Positions 1 through 12,983 of a DNA stretch of 30,841 nt are shown piece by piece (the stretch's first letter is position 1; every line of letters begins with the position of its first letter). The notes beneath the pieces were generated by a model. That model saw only the letters and a program-made list of their open reading frames with translations, did not search any database and was not told where the DNA came from. Location of the stretch: assembly GCA_920105805.1 (NCBI GenBank), contig CAKKTI010000257.1, positions 1 to 30,841 of the forward strand, in the 5' to 3' direction. The position numbers and the translations under genes were made by a program. Origin of the DNA: Condylostoma magnum (lineage: Eukaryota > Ciliophora > Heterotrichea > Heterotrichida > Condylostomatidae).

Positions 1-96
1 AATCAAGTGTACTAAAAATACTTCTAACTACTTTCTATAATAACCTCTTGAATAATATGGCTTGAAAACATTAGGGGCATGTTATACACCTTATTA

Positions 97-3000
97 CTAA
101 GCTACATGAATAACATCAACTGTAGTCTCTCCAATTACATTTTATTATTTCTTGCATTTAATCTTTAAATACTTTATCAAATCAATACTTCCTTGTATAT
201 AAAACCCTATAATCTAAGACAAAATAGTGATGAAAAGTCCTATCATTATACACTAGCAAACTAGTTCTCTGTACTTATAATCTAAGTTATTCTATGATAA
301 AACAAAACATGAAATAATAATCAAAAGTACTATTCCTTCACAAAATAGATTAAGTCTGTTTCCTAAATTGTTTTTTTCATAAGGCTTAATTATACCGATT
401 AAGATAATAAATATAAGCTAAGTTGCAAATAAGATCTGTAATTACAGCTGTGGACGATCTTATAATATTACAAGAGTATACGCAGAAACAATCTTTTTTA
501 TAAGAGAAAACAAATAGAATCCTGCTTTAACATTATGAGTAGGGCTTAACATAGTATAAAACTCTCCAAATCTATTCTTATATTCTTAGTCGTTTAATAA
601 ATCATTTTTAACTAGAAAAATTTGCTTTATGATTACTCATATGAATATTACAAAAATCACGATATAAAATGATAATACAATATACTACATAATAGTCCAT
701 CCATTCTAATACTCCATGTCTTCAAGTTACAGAAAAATGGATAATAGAATCGGTAAGCTGGCAGTTTTGACTATTTAAATAAAAGCTTTATAGCGGAATA
801 AATTATAGATTTTCCCTACTATTTTATTACCTTTACATTTCGATAATATAAGAGTCACAATAAAGCCTATAATCAGAGCAATTAATATCACTAAAAACCT
901 TCATGAGTTTAGAATTACATTGGTCCCTATCTCCTCATAAGAAAACTTACCGTACATATAACTTATCTTGAAAAAGTCTAATCGAGGAGTTAAAAAATCT
1001 GGAATAAACTCAAAATTAGAAAAGCTTTAAGATCGCATATAGCTGTTTAACTCATCAGTGAACTCTATATTAATGAACAGAAAAGCATAAGCATACTACA
1101 TAGCCTCAACACTTTTCCACAGTACTTCGATTTATCCCCCTGCACCAAATATTTAGATGACCCAAGACAAACAGATTGACCCACCAGCGCCTCTTTAGGA
1201 GTTCTCAGATACAGTTTTAATTGATTCATTGATTTCTGGGGTAAATTAATCTTCAAGTTCTGCCGTTAGTTCTTCTGGACTTTCAAATCCGTATTCATCT
1301 TTGAGCTTAGCCTGCATTTCAATCTTAATAGGAGTGCTTAGTTCAATGAAAGTATGTGGTGTTACCTTTACTATTATTTTATCGATGAGCCCAATTTCAT
1401 ATTCAAACACATAATCAAAGGATTTGTCTTATATGCTTATAGTTCAGTCCTTATCAATGTCTTCTACAGAATATACCTTTTGGCTGAATTCGATTTCTAG
1501 GTAATAAACACCGTCTATAAGGCCTTTATACTTCAAACTAGCTTCAACTTTTTTATTAGAACAGCCCTTTTCATTGCATAGAAACCCTACTTCAAACTAG
1601 CAATTGCTACTACAGCCATCTCCGCTTATATTGTTACCATCATCACACTCGTGTTAGCCTAAAAGTAAACCATCACCACAGTACTCTAAACAAATTGATT
1701 GCAATTATTGAATTATAGACTTATCCAAAGTTTTTAATTGTATAGATCATTCTATTCCATATCCCTATATCTAAAAGCATCCTATACACTGTTAATCAAT
1801 TATAATAAAATCTTTTACACATTTTAGGCATTGCACTTCATCTTGTATTTGCTAGCATTCTAGGCAATTATTTGGGCATTTCTTACAATTTAGCTCTTGG
1901 TCAATATAATACCCGTTGGGGCATTTACAAGTATTATGATCAGCTATGTAGTTCTCTTAACAAAGAACACAACCATTGGCTTTAGTTGTAATTGTATTTC
2001 CTAAGCACTCGCATCTTCCTTCATGTAGAGTAAAATCCTTTTTACATTCAATGCATTCAGTATACTGTTCAATGCAATTTGAAAATATAGTAAAAAAGTT
2101 AGTAAATTATGCTTATATGTCTTCTGTATCTAAAGGATTATAATCCATTTTAAATAAAACAATTACATCATTGCTTGCATCTACTTAAAACTGGATATTA
2201 ATAGTATCAGCATAGCTTTCAATATACACTTTTACTTGATTTATTTAAGTTTCTGCTGACTCTATTTAAATATACTTATTCAAATCAATGCTTACATCTA
2301 TTCCAGTAGATAAGAGCATTTAAAACTCATAGAAACTCTCATTTTACTACTTTAATTCAACTTTTGGTTACTAGAAATTTTTAGTAAAGCACACAGATCT
2401 TTTATATAATTCAACTTCACATACAGCGTTTTCCTCTATCATGCAATTACTATCACATCCATCCCCATCAACTTAATTCCCATCATCACATCCGTATCTT
2501 CCCATATTCACTCCATCTCCACATATCTAATCACATTCATCCAGTACCAACTACTTAATATATTCTGGAATTGTATCTCATTCTATTATATAGTCCTATG
2601 AAAACCACTCTATTATATTGCAATGATATTCATGACATAAATCTTCTGTTAGAAAACAATCCTCACAGGATTCTTACACTTATCCACATACTGGCTAGCA
2701 CTTTGATTCATTGATATCACAGTTCAGACATTAGATACAATTTTCTTATGTTATGTTTACTTAGGTGCCATCAGGTGCAAGTGAGTAATACAGTTTTCCC
2801 AGATATGCTGCTTCACTTTTACCCAGATTCTCAAAATTATGACTAAGTTAAAAGTTATCATCAAAATCCAGTTAAGCATAGTTATTCACTAGCATTTAGT
2901 TGTTCTTTTTAAGCTAAAGTGTTCGTTGACTGTATATATAACAAATTTAATACTAGTATTATGTGTTATTAGATTAACTCTTCTAGACCTCAAATAATTC

Positions 3001-4644
3001 GTTTGGATAGCCCTCCTCGATGGCTTTAAACTAGATTTTATCTCTTACAATCAAAATTATTTTTTCCTTTTAGTTTTCTAATAGTTTAAAGGAGAATTAT
3101 TAGTCGTAATCTCTAATTACAAATGATATACAGAAATCAAGGGGTAATACAGGTGATTAATCATTTTAATCCACAATGCTTACTATCTTACTAAGATTTA
3201 ACTCTACCCCAAGTCCATAAATAACTTTCTAGTCTTAACCTTTACTTTTCCCAGCATAGTCTAGCTCTTAGAAGTTGAAATCTAGCTCTAATTTCTCATA
3301 ATCGCCAATGCATTCAAATACATCATTTTACTAAGTCCATCACGGGCATATTTTACTACATGTATCTTCATGAAAAAGATAACCATCTTTACATTTTATA
3401 CAATTTGAGTGAAGAGGTCCATAGCATGTTAAGCATCTTTCACTACAGCTTTAGCAAATCCCATACTTGAAGTAATAACCTTCGTTGCATTCAATAGCAA
3501 ATTCATTTGATAAACTTCCATTTTAGATCTGATTCCATGTGAAATTGTTATATCTATCTATGATGTATTAAAATTCTGGAATATGGTTATAAACTATGAA
3601 ATCAGCCATTTTTTACTCCAGCCAAAGTAGTTTAATCGATTATATTCAATAAGCTTCTAAATCAATACAATTTCATAATGATTACATAAGTAAATCAGAT
3701 TCTCCTTTTATTTTAACCTCGTGATTTATGTAACCAAAACCTAATAGAACTGGATTGGATGAAGGTATCTGGTGGCTTTAAACACATCCATTTGCATTGA
3801 CATTTATAGTGCTGTTTGTGTTATCATAGAACACTTTAATTATTTTTTAATTCATATTCACTAATTCAAACACTTCATGCTCACCGTCAAGACTAGGGAA
3901 TAAAATTACTGAAATAAAAAAATCCTTAGAAATGAAAAATATGTCGTCTTCATATAGAAAAGGATGCTCTAATACATTGTTTTCAACTCCATAAAAACTT
4001 TGATCATTAGATTTAATAGAGCTTGTAAACAAGCTTCTATATTTACCACATCTAGGTGTATAGGCTAATAATCCTGAGCAATCCTATCTTTAAGCTCTCA
4101 ATTCCTCAAACTCCTACTCACTTTGTATTCCATAACCATTAGAAACTACAAAATCTAAAACCTCATAAGAATTGTTTATTGGCTTGATAGTCAATATAGC
4201 ATCATAAAAGTTGGGGTTATTTTTACCAATGTTCAGCTCAAGGCAGGATGAGTCAGCTCCAAAATTTGCGCAGAAATACGCGTATTGTTAGTGAAATGAA
4301 ATAGATATGAAAGACCATTGCCTTACTAGATCTATTTGGAGTTATTGATAATTTGTTAGATATGTGATATAATCTCGGAAGTATATTTGATTCTCGTGAG
4401 AATGATACTTTCCAAACATCGATTTCCCTATTTCTACGTAGCAAACTCTACTGTCATGATATGCCCAGAAGGAAATCATGAAAGTTTACTTGAGAAGATT
4501 TCCTTGAAGCAGGTCCAAATTCGTGAACTATAGTTCAGAGATGCTTTTTACAAAGTTCTTATTGACAAATTTGGGATTGAGTTGCCCGATAAGTTGGGAA
4601 TTTTCTTAGGCTTTTACAGCTATTAGAAGAAAGAGAAGAATCAT
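97..4644 (-). CDS. Large secreted/membrane Cys-rich protein (LamG-like N-terminus, DUF4215 repeats, C-terminal membrane segments)
   Basis: Reading TAA/TAG as Gln and TGA as Trp, one frame runs from an ATG at 4644 leftwards without a break. It starts with a signal peptide (MILLFLLIAVKAQ). Residues about 50-130 resemble a LamG/concanavalin-type lectin fold (FWAYHD, WSFISISF). Furin-like CxxC clusters lie near residues 389-448, 629-688 and 849-968. Two Myxo_disulf_rpt/DUF4215 repeats with the CGDG...CDDGN...GDGC or GDGCSSNC pattern lie near 708-744 and 989-1028. Several hydrophobic segments follow (about 1249-1268, 1289-1303, 1315-1339, 1409-1420, 1432-1448, 1469-1484), so it is probably a multi-pass surface protein. 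The stop is placed at TAG 97-99 because TAG TAA TAA come in a row there, giving 1515 residues; if these are read as Gln the gene continues past the window edge. Substrate or ligand is unknown. Such Cys-rich surface proteins are common in ciliates. Confidence 0.85.
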
Positions 4645-5301
4645 TTTATTATTATAGCTATTTAATTAAGGACTACATGGAAATCACTGTAATGTTAGGG
4701 TATTTGGCTTGTAGAGGGATAAGTTTTTATCATGTTATTCATTAAAATGTATAGAAATTAAATTAATTAGTATATTAGTCATTTAGTAATACATTATAGT
4801 CTGTGTAAAACATGTTACTGTCAATAGGTAATTTACATATCCTAATTTTAGATGTAAGATTAATTCATTTCGCATATACATCAGCATTTGAGTTAAACTC
4901 GCAATTATTTTAATAACATCATAGCATTTGGAAGACTTGTTTTGATATTAATAATGCATAAGTTATCTCTTATTAATATCAACTTTTTAAAAGGAATTAT
5001 GTCTTAATTTAAAGCATTCTCAATAATATAAACTTGGTTAAGGTATATTATTATGTGAGTAAATAATTTTATTAAAGAGTAATGGAGTAAAATGATTTTA
5101 AATGACTAAAATACAACTTTATATTATAGAACATACTTATCATACAAAATACCCTTCTATAAGTATTGAATTTCTCCAACTAAAATTCCTCTGCTTGCAT
5201 AATTAAAAAGTACAATACATTTACTATCAATAAAACATCCTCTTATATAACCCCCTACAAAACTTAAAACAAAAGACAATCTACTACAAATAAGTATTTT
5301 A
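4645..5301. other. Intergenic, no gene seen
   Basis: This AT-rich stretch lies downstream of alpha-tubulin and upstream of the Cys-rich gene; both are on the minus strand. It should hold the tubulin 3' end and the promoter of the Cys-rich gene. I see no coding composition, RNA gene or repeat in it. Confidence 0.6.
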
Positions 5302-7264
<1,963 letters not shown>

Positions 7265-7459
7265 TTAAAACGAGAGAAGCAATCTATCCTTTTGCCATAC
7301 AATAGAAATAAAATTTAGTATCGAGACTACCTGAATCCCCCTTGTAAAGCTATAAAAACTATCTGCTAATAATATTCTATACCCTACAGGAACCCCCTCC
7401 ATAATAAAGAGATCTCTATAATTCTTCAGAATATCATAAATTGCATGATTTTTTGCCAT
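7265..7459 (-). CDS. Possible small hypothetical protein (64 residues)
   Basis: A short minus-strand frame beginning MAKNHAIYDILKNYRD and ending LLLSF before TAA 7265-7267. Its residue mix (FIMEGVPVGYRILLAD) looks more protein-like than its surroundings, and no reassigned codon is needed inside it. The frame is also open upstream of the ATG (ending ITVERYF), so it could be an exon or fragment of something longer. I recognise no family. It sits alone between tubulin and the WD40 gene. Since every frame is formally open in this code, the call is weak. Confidence 0.3.
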   Translation of the reverse strand: MAKNHAIYDILKNYRDLFIMEGVPVGYRILLADSFYSFTRGIQVVSILNFISIVWQKDRLLLSF

Positions 7460-7741
7460 AAAGTACCTTTCAACTGTTATTATTTGAAAAATTTCAGTTT
7501 AAGGACATTTCTCTATTACTTATTTTTTAAAGAATATGTGAGAAGAAGAAAGTGCATAATTAAAGCCCTCTATCAATTACTATTTTGATCATGCATAAAA
7601 ATAACCAATTGAGGTATTTATACTATATATTTGATGAGCTTGTTAGTATTCATTTATAACCTTTTAGTATAATTATTAAATACTTCCGGATAAAAGCTAT
7701 ATTTTAAGGTTAATTTGAGAGAAAAGGTCTTTAAATTGCCA

Positions 7742-8704
7742 TTATATAAATTTCCATACTCTCATTTTCATATCTTCTCCTGCAGATACTATAAGTGTTC
7801 CACTTCTTGAAATGCAGACTGAATATACCCGATGATCATGTTGTCCAATAATTCTGTTATTTTACGGGTTTTTTAAGTCTCATTCTCTCACTTTATCATC
7901 AAATCCATCAGATAATATTAATTGCTCACTTCTTGAAATACAAACTGATCTTACAGAAGAAAGATGCTGGCCAACTATTCTGTTATTTTATTAGTTTTGT
8001 AAGTCCCATACTCTTACTTTTCTGTCAGTACTACCCGGTACTACTATTTGCTCGTTATTTAAACTGAACTTACCCAATCGTTATGCTCTCCAATTATTCT
8101 GTTATTGGATGGATTTTATAAGTCTCATACTCTTACTTCATAATCTTATCCACCTGATACTATTAGTTGTTCGCTTCTAGAAATACAAACTTATAGTGCT
8201 GAGGAATTATTATGTAGCTGAGTGATTCCTTATTTATTAAATTTACATTTTATATGAGTAAAGCTATATTGCTTGCTACTTTATGCATTACACAACTCTC
8301 TTTAAATTAGTTTTATAGTGTTTCATCATTCATTACGGAACTATATAAGCTTTTTGATCTGTTCTTATAATAAACGGCTGCTATAATACTTCTCCAAGAA
8401 GATTAATCAGTCAATCTGGATTGGCTGTTTCTTTATCTATGAATTATTTAACTAGTATATTTAAGTGTATTTGATATTTAGTTTTAATCTCATGTCTGCT
8501 ACAGATAAAGGTTTAGTCAATAACTGGGAATATTTATCTAGGTATTCCTCTAAATTTGGTTTCAGGGTTAAATAACTCTGAATTTTCCTATAAATCATCC
8601 AAATTATCTTTTGAGAATGGTTAATTTCTTAAGATTTGCCTTTTATAAATCTATCCTATATATTGTTTAGCCCTTAGGAATAATTCTTCGAAATCAGTAG
8701 CCAT
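7742..8704 (-). pseudogene. WD40 family member, first repeat out of frame
   Basis: Paralogue of the intact WD40 gene at 25163-26632. It starts MATDFEELFLRAKQYI, has the helical N-terminal domain (FIIRTDQK matches FIRIDQK of the paralogue) and then about four WD repeats with the family signature VCISRSEQL and RVWDLQNP, ending MRVWKFI and TAA 7742-7744. The first repeat and the start of the second lie in another frame than the N-terminal domain. About 7 nt are missing in the second repeat near 8060-8075, compared with the paralogue, which puts the rest back in the starting frame. Because all stop codons can be sense here, the frame of the ATG stays open for 321 codons, so a protein with one garbled blade could still be made. 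With about four repeats instead of seven, a closed propeller is unlikely unless it pairs. Transcription status is unknown. Confidence 0.7.
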
Positions 8705-8875
8705 GACTAACTAAAATTTTCCATGAATTAAACAATATAATGAGAATTAAATAAACACCTTTCTCTCTTTATAAAAGTTATTTCAAAACCTTATATTCCT
8801 TTTACCTAATTTTCCTGTATTGAACACAGCTTAATAATTTTCTAATTACAACATATCACAGCTCTCTTTCAAAAA
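8705..8875. promoter_or_regulatory. Divergent promoter region, WD40 copy and SET gene
   Basis: These 171 bp separate two genes transcribed away from each other, so both promoters should lie here. The stretch is AT-rich; the SET gene ATG is preceded by a run of A (aaaaaatg), a context shared with other starts in the window. No named motif was seen. Confidence 0.4.
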
Positions 8876-10489
8876 ATGTCCGGAGTTCCATAAGAACCTA
8901 CTTAAGCTATGTAAGAATACTATCAATGGGCCTATGATAACGGTGCAAGGTGGGATAAAATTGAATACCCTGTTATATACCCTCCGGGCTATTCAGGCAG
9001 TTAAGCTAAAGAAGACATTGCCCCCGGAGAAGTCATGATCCATGTCCCCCGTCACCTAATGATAATGACAATGACAGCCTTCGACAGTGAAATTGGTCAT
9101 ATTTTTAAAGAAAACAACTAACTGTACACCGATGCTTACGTTGACTACGAGGACGCAATAATAATTACCTATCTTATATACGAAAAATACAAGGGCACTG
9201 AATCGTACTGATATTACTTCATCAAGGCTAATAGCAACTCCCCAGATATCCTACAAGACTGGGAAAAGGAAGAACTAGCAGAGCTTTAAGATAGTCTCTT
9301 AATAGCAGATATATTAAAAAGACAAAAAGACTCCCGTATAATGTGAAACGATATAAGAAAAGTGCTTGAAAAATACCCTTAATACTTCACTCCAGAAATG
9401 CAGAATTACGAGGATTTCTACTGGGCTTGGAAACTACTACAAACCCACGCTTTTGGAAAATATACTCCATCCACTGCACTTGTACCCATAGCAGAGTTAC
9501 TCAACCACGAGAACGTATATACTTACTACACTTTCTCCAATACTGAGGAGCCTCTTGAGAATATACGAGACTACAACTTTCTAGAAATAGATGAGGACTA
9601 GGACGATGAGCTGTATGACTCAGAACAATGCATGCCAATTGTATATGAATTTTTTGTTAAATTGAACCAAATAGCATACGGACTAGCCGAGGATATTCTG
9701 TATGAAAGGCTGTATGTAGAGTCCTAGGCTAAAGATGATGAGTTAAAAAGGCTGCAGGAGGAAAAGGAAAAGGGAATGGACTGGGAGTCAGTGGTTTCGG
9801 ATTCTTAAGACAAGTGCTTTAATATAGTCGCTGATAGTGAGACTGGGTTTAATGCAGGGCAGTAGGTTTATCTGTCATACGGACGATACTCTAACAAAAA
9901 CCTACTGTCTAACTATGGCTTTGTGCTATAGTAAAATCTCTATAATTACTGTAATATTAAAGTTCCATTAAAAAGGTTTGTTACTGATGAAAAACTACTT
10001 ACTGTATGTGAAGATCTGTATCTCATAGAGCCGATTTAGTTTAGGGTGAAGGCTACTTCATTAAATAAGTACATGATAACTGTATGCAGAATTATGCAAT
10101 GGAATCCTAGCATACAAAACCATGCTTGCATGAGTCCCGCTGACTTACAACTGGAAATCAGAGTGTTGGATATATGCATTAAGATTTTAAAGGAACAAAA
10201 CTTTGAATTTGTATCATCTTATGCTGATGATGAGGAGTACTTAAAAGAAGATAAAGGAATGAGGTACTACTGGGCAGTCCTGTATAGAATGGGAGTCAAA
10301 AAGTGCATTATAAAGCAGATCTAGATCATGGAAGTTGCTAAGGTAATTCTAATGCGTATCAACCAGGGAATGACATACAAGCAGTCAGTGTAGTCGATTT
10401 CCTAATTCGAAGACTTGGATGAGATTGACACAATTAGAAGCATACTGAAAAAGTACTTAAAATGCGTTAAAGTATACCTTAATGAATAG
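8876..10489 (+). CDS. SET-domain protein lysine methyltransferase (RuBisCO LSMT/SETD3-SETD6 class)
   Basis: A 537-residue protein of the split-SET class that transfers methyl groups from S-adenosylmethionine to Lys (or His, as in SETD3) of non-histone proteins. Class hallmarks are in order: an ESYWYYF segment equivalent to SxWxPY (Trp coded by TGA), the LVPIAELLNH motif that binds the cofactor (around residues 203-212), and the catalytic LSYGRYSNKNLLSNYGF motif (around 330-350). A helical substrate-binding domain follows. The insert between the two SET halves is Glu/Lys-rich. Two TGA codons (ESYW, RIMW) and many TAA/TAG are needed as sense. Stop candidates cluster at TAG 10487, TAA 10496 and TAG 10508; the first is used, leaving 10 nt to the end of the convergent gene. 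The substrate cannot be told from sequence. Confidence 0.92.
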
Positions 10490-10499
10490 ATTAGCTAAA

Positions 10500-11487
10500 C
10501 TATAAATTAGAAAGTGTCGAAGCTGTTACTCCTTTTGCATTATCTTCGAACATTTTTTACTAAATTGCCATAAACTTACTTCTCATTTCTATCATTTCGT
10601 ACTTATAACGCATTATAAACTCATTATTCTTCTTCTCTTACTATTTCCTCAAATCAAACACCTCATTTTAAACCTTTTACAACATATCTTCTTAGAACAA
10701 CACTATATTAAACGTATTATCCAGGAATCCATTGTACTTTTCATACATTTTCCCGACTTTGTTTTTAATTGTATTACCCTTATCCTTTAACCCCTCTTTC
10801 TTATCCTCCATTGCCTTTTGGAACGTTTAAAATTCTTATTAATTAGCACTATTGCACTCNNNNNNNNNNNNNNNNNNNNNNNNNNNNNNNNNNNNNNNNN
10901 NNNNNNNNNNNNNNNNNNNNNNNNNNNNNNNNNNNNNNNNNNNNNNNNNNNNNNNNNNNGTTTTTAATTGTATTACCCTTATCCTTTAACCCCTCTTTCT
11001 TATCCTCCATTGCCTTTTGGAACGTTTAAAATTCTTATTAATTAGCACTATTGCACTCAGTAATTTAACCTTCAATCTCATTTAAATTACTAGCCAACTC
11101 TGCTTTAAAGGAAGTACTATTTTATTTAGTAGCATTTCTTTAATTAACACTTATTCCTCTGAGTTTATCTTCTAATTACTAAATTCGACTTTTTAAGTCA
11201 AACACACCTTCAGGCTCAACAGTAGCGTCAAGTTTTAGTCTATTAAACTCTCTGCATTTCTAACCTTAACTGTTTATATTGGAAACAAGATCCGAGTATC
11301 TCTAATTAGCGTTCTTAGCCTCTTCCTCCAGCTGCATTAACTTAGAATCATGTTCTAACAGTTCATTCACAGGGGCCAATAATTAGGAGTTTTAGCGAAG
11401 GTTTCTCATGGTCTGGTCTAGTAACTATACACGTTTTTCATATAAAGAGGCATTATCTGTAGATTTTCCTGTTTTACGGCGATTCAT
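10500..11487 (-). CDS. Coiled-coil protein, interrupted by an artificial assembly gap
   Basis: Starts MNRRKTGKSTDNASLYEKR at 11487 and ends TASTLSNL at TAG 10500-10502. It is mostly charged heptad-like helix (LMQLEEEAKNAN, FQKAMEDKKEGLKDK, LRKQQEKKNNEF), so a coiled-coil structural or cytoskeletal protein is likely; no named family was recognised. The window places 100 N inside it, flanked by the same 99-nt sequence. Taking one copy and no gap leaves 789 nt, exactly 263 codons in one frame (262 residues), so the gene is probably whole. It begins 5 nt after the stop of the upstream gene on the same strand and ends 10 nt from the SET gene. Confidence 0.82.
10761..10859. repeat. 99-nt copy flanking assembly gap (left)
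   Basis: Identical base for base to 10960-11058 on the other side of the N run. It is best explained as the overlapping ends of two contigs that were scaffolded without being merged. Confidence 0.95.
10860..10959. other. Assembly gap of exactly 100 N
   Basis: A run of 100 N, the conventional placeholder for a gap of unknown size. The identical 99-nt flanks and the intact reading frame obtained by overlapping them argue that no sequence is missing. Confidence 0.98.
10960..11058. repeat. 99-nt copy flanking assembly gap (right)
   Basis: Second copy of the 99-nt sequence at 10761-10859, see that entry. Sequence beyond it continues the same coiled-coil reading frame. Confidence 0.95.
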
Positions 11488-11492
11488 TTTTA

Positions 11493-12626
11493 TTAATTAG
11501 TACTAGGGAAATTGTGCAGGAGGAGGATAAGTTTGTTCAGTTTTGTAGAGGTTGAGGATAATTCTACGTCGAATTAGGATTGGAACTGTCTGCATTGCTG
11601 TTTTATTTGCTGGATTTGTTGGTTTTAGGGAAACTCGTCCTCTAGGTCATATAGGAAATCTTGGATGTTTTGGATCTAGTCACTGCAGTTTGCCTCGTAG
11701 TTGCTGAATTCTGTTTGTAGTTGAATAATCAAGTCTTCTATTGGGAGTCGTTCTGTAAGCTGAGAGGAGTATTTAATTCCCCTGTATATATTCGTTATTA
11801 AGGTTTGGCAGTCGAAGTGGTATTAGAAAGTTTTGGTTAGAAATTGCTTTATTAATTCAACACTTTCTAGCTAGAATCTTATACGGTCTTTATAGTTTAG
11901 TTTATTGGATTGCTGGATATACACCTTGTTTTGGATCTCACAGTATTTATTTACATTTGCTAAGTATTTTAAGTAAAAGTTTAGCTGGAATTTTGTCTAG
12001 AGGTAGTCTTAGTGTTATTTAAGGTCTTAGAGTTAGGATTCTATCATTTAATACGCAGGTATAACAAGTTCTTGTATATCATAATTCTGATTTTACTGTA
12101 CAGGCATTAGGTTCTCCTAGACACTTTCTTCTTGCAATAATGCAATTTCTATTGTTTAAAACATCTGTTTTTTGTAAAACTCAAATAATTATGAAATTTC
12201 CTAATTTGACTATTTTAGTATATTATTTGTATTAGTGTCTAGTTGAGGAATCTAACCTTATAAATCCTGTCCTTATCTCTTAATTTCATTATTTAATCGA
12301 TTAATCCTGTTAAACAAATCGAGATTTTACCTTGGTTTTATTCTAGGCATGTATTTTAAGTTATCATAAGTTTTTATTTCTTAAAAGAATTGTTTTCAAT
12401 TGTTCCAAATTGTCGAAAAGCGCTGTTTAAAGCTCTAACAAACTGAGTCAAGTAAGGCTAATTTTTGTTTTTAGCTTAAAAGACTCTTTAACTTAAGAAT
12501 AGGCTCTTTTCTCTACATTCACGAGTTAAAGGCTTGCTCTAATAATACAATTTTTCTAGTTTAAGTGTCCATTCTTTACAAATCTGTAATATTAATAGAC
12601 TTCTTGTTAATTTGCTTTCGGCTCAT
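11493..12626 (-). CDS. Gln-rich coiled-coil protein
   Basis: A 377-residue protein starting MSRKQINKKSINITDLQR. Long Gln/Asn-rich helical stretches (IKRQGQDLQGQIPQLD, FEFYKKQMFQTIEIALLQEE, DLKQHQDYLQTKFQL) suggest an extended coiled coil; no catalytic motif or known family was recognised. Trp is coded by TGA in FNSW and in WNNWK. It ends NFPSTN followed by TAA TAA (11490-11495). The next gene's ATG (11487) overlaps an in-frame TGA of this frame as ATGA, so the two genes are only 5 nt apart and in different frames. They may be neighbours with overlapping transcripts, or one protein split by a sequencing error. The sense strand becomes C-rich in its second half. Confidence 0.8.
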
Positions 12627-12983
12627 TTTTAAATTTTGTACTGAAATATGCACTTGGTATTAGATGCAATAGTTATATTTTAGATAATAGAAATTAAAAT
12701 CAACTAGATTTCTGTATATACAAAGTAATAATTGATGAATATACACACTTTTATATGAATTTCAGATCGTCGTAGTCTCATCCATTATTCGGTGACGGGG
12801 AAAGAATTTTTCATCATCCATTTTAATTATTATAAATATGTTATACAATACTAAAATTTAATAGTTATTAAAAAAGTGATGATAACTTACATATATCATG
12901 GTGAAATCAATACAAAAGCTTAGGTTTAACTATACATGAGTAGCAATATTACATATTTAATTATTTATACTAATTAATCCATT
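12627..12983. promoter_or_regulatory. Divergent promoter region between two coiled-coil genes
   Basis: These 357 bp lie between the ATG of the minus-strand gene at 12626 and the plus-strand ATG at 12984. AT-rich, no coding signal; it should contain both promoters. No defined motif was seen. Confidence 0.4.

Noticed and set aside
10761-11058. A genuine tandem duplication around the N run
   Set aside because: Perfect identity, a placeholder length of 100 and restoration of a whole frame when merged point to assembly overlap.
11485-11495. Programmed frameshift joining the two coiled-coil genes
   Set aside because: No slippery sequence is evident, both genes have plausible starts, and TAA TAA precedes the junction. 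Close spacing explains it more simply.
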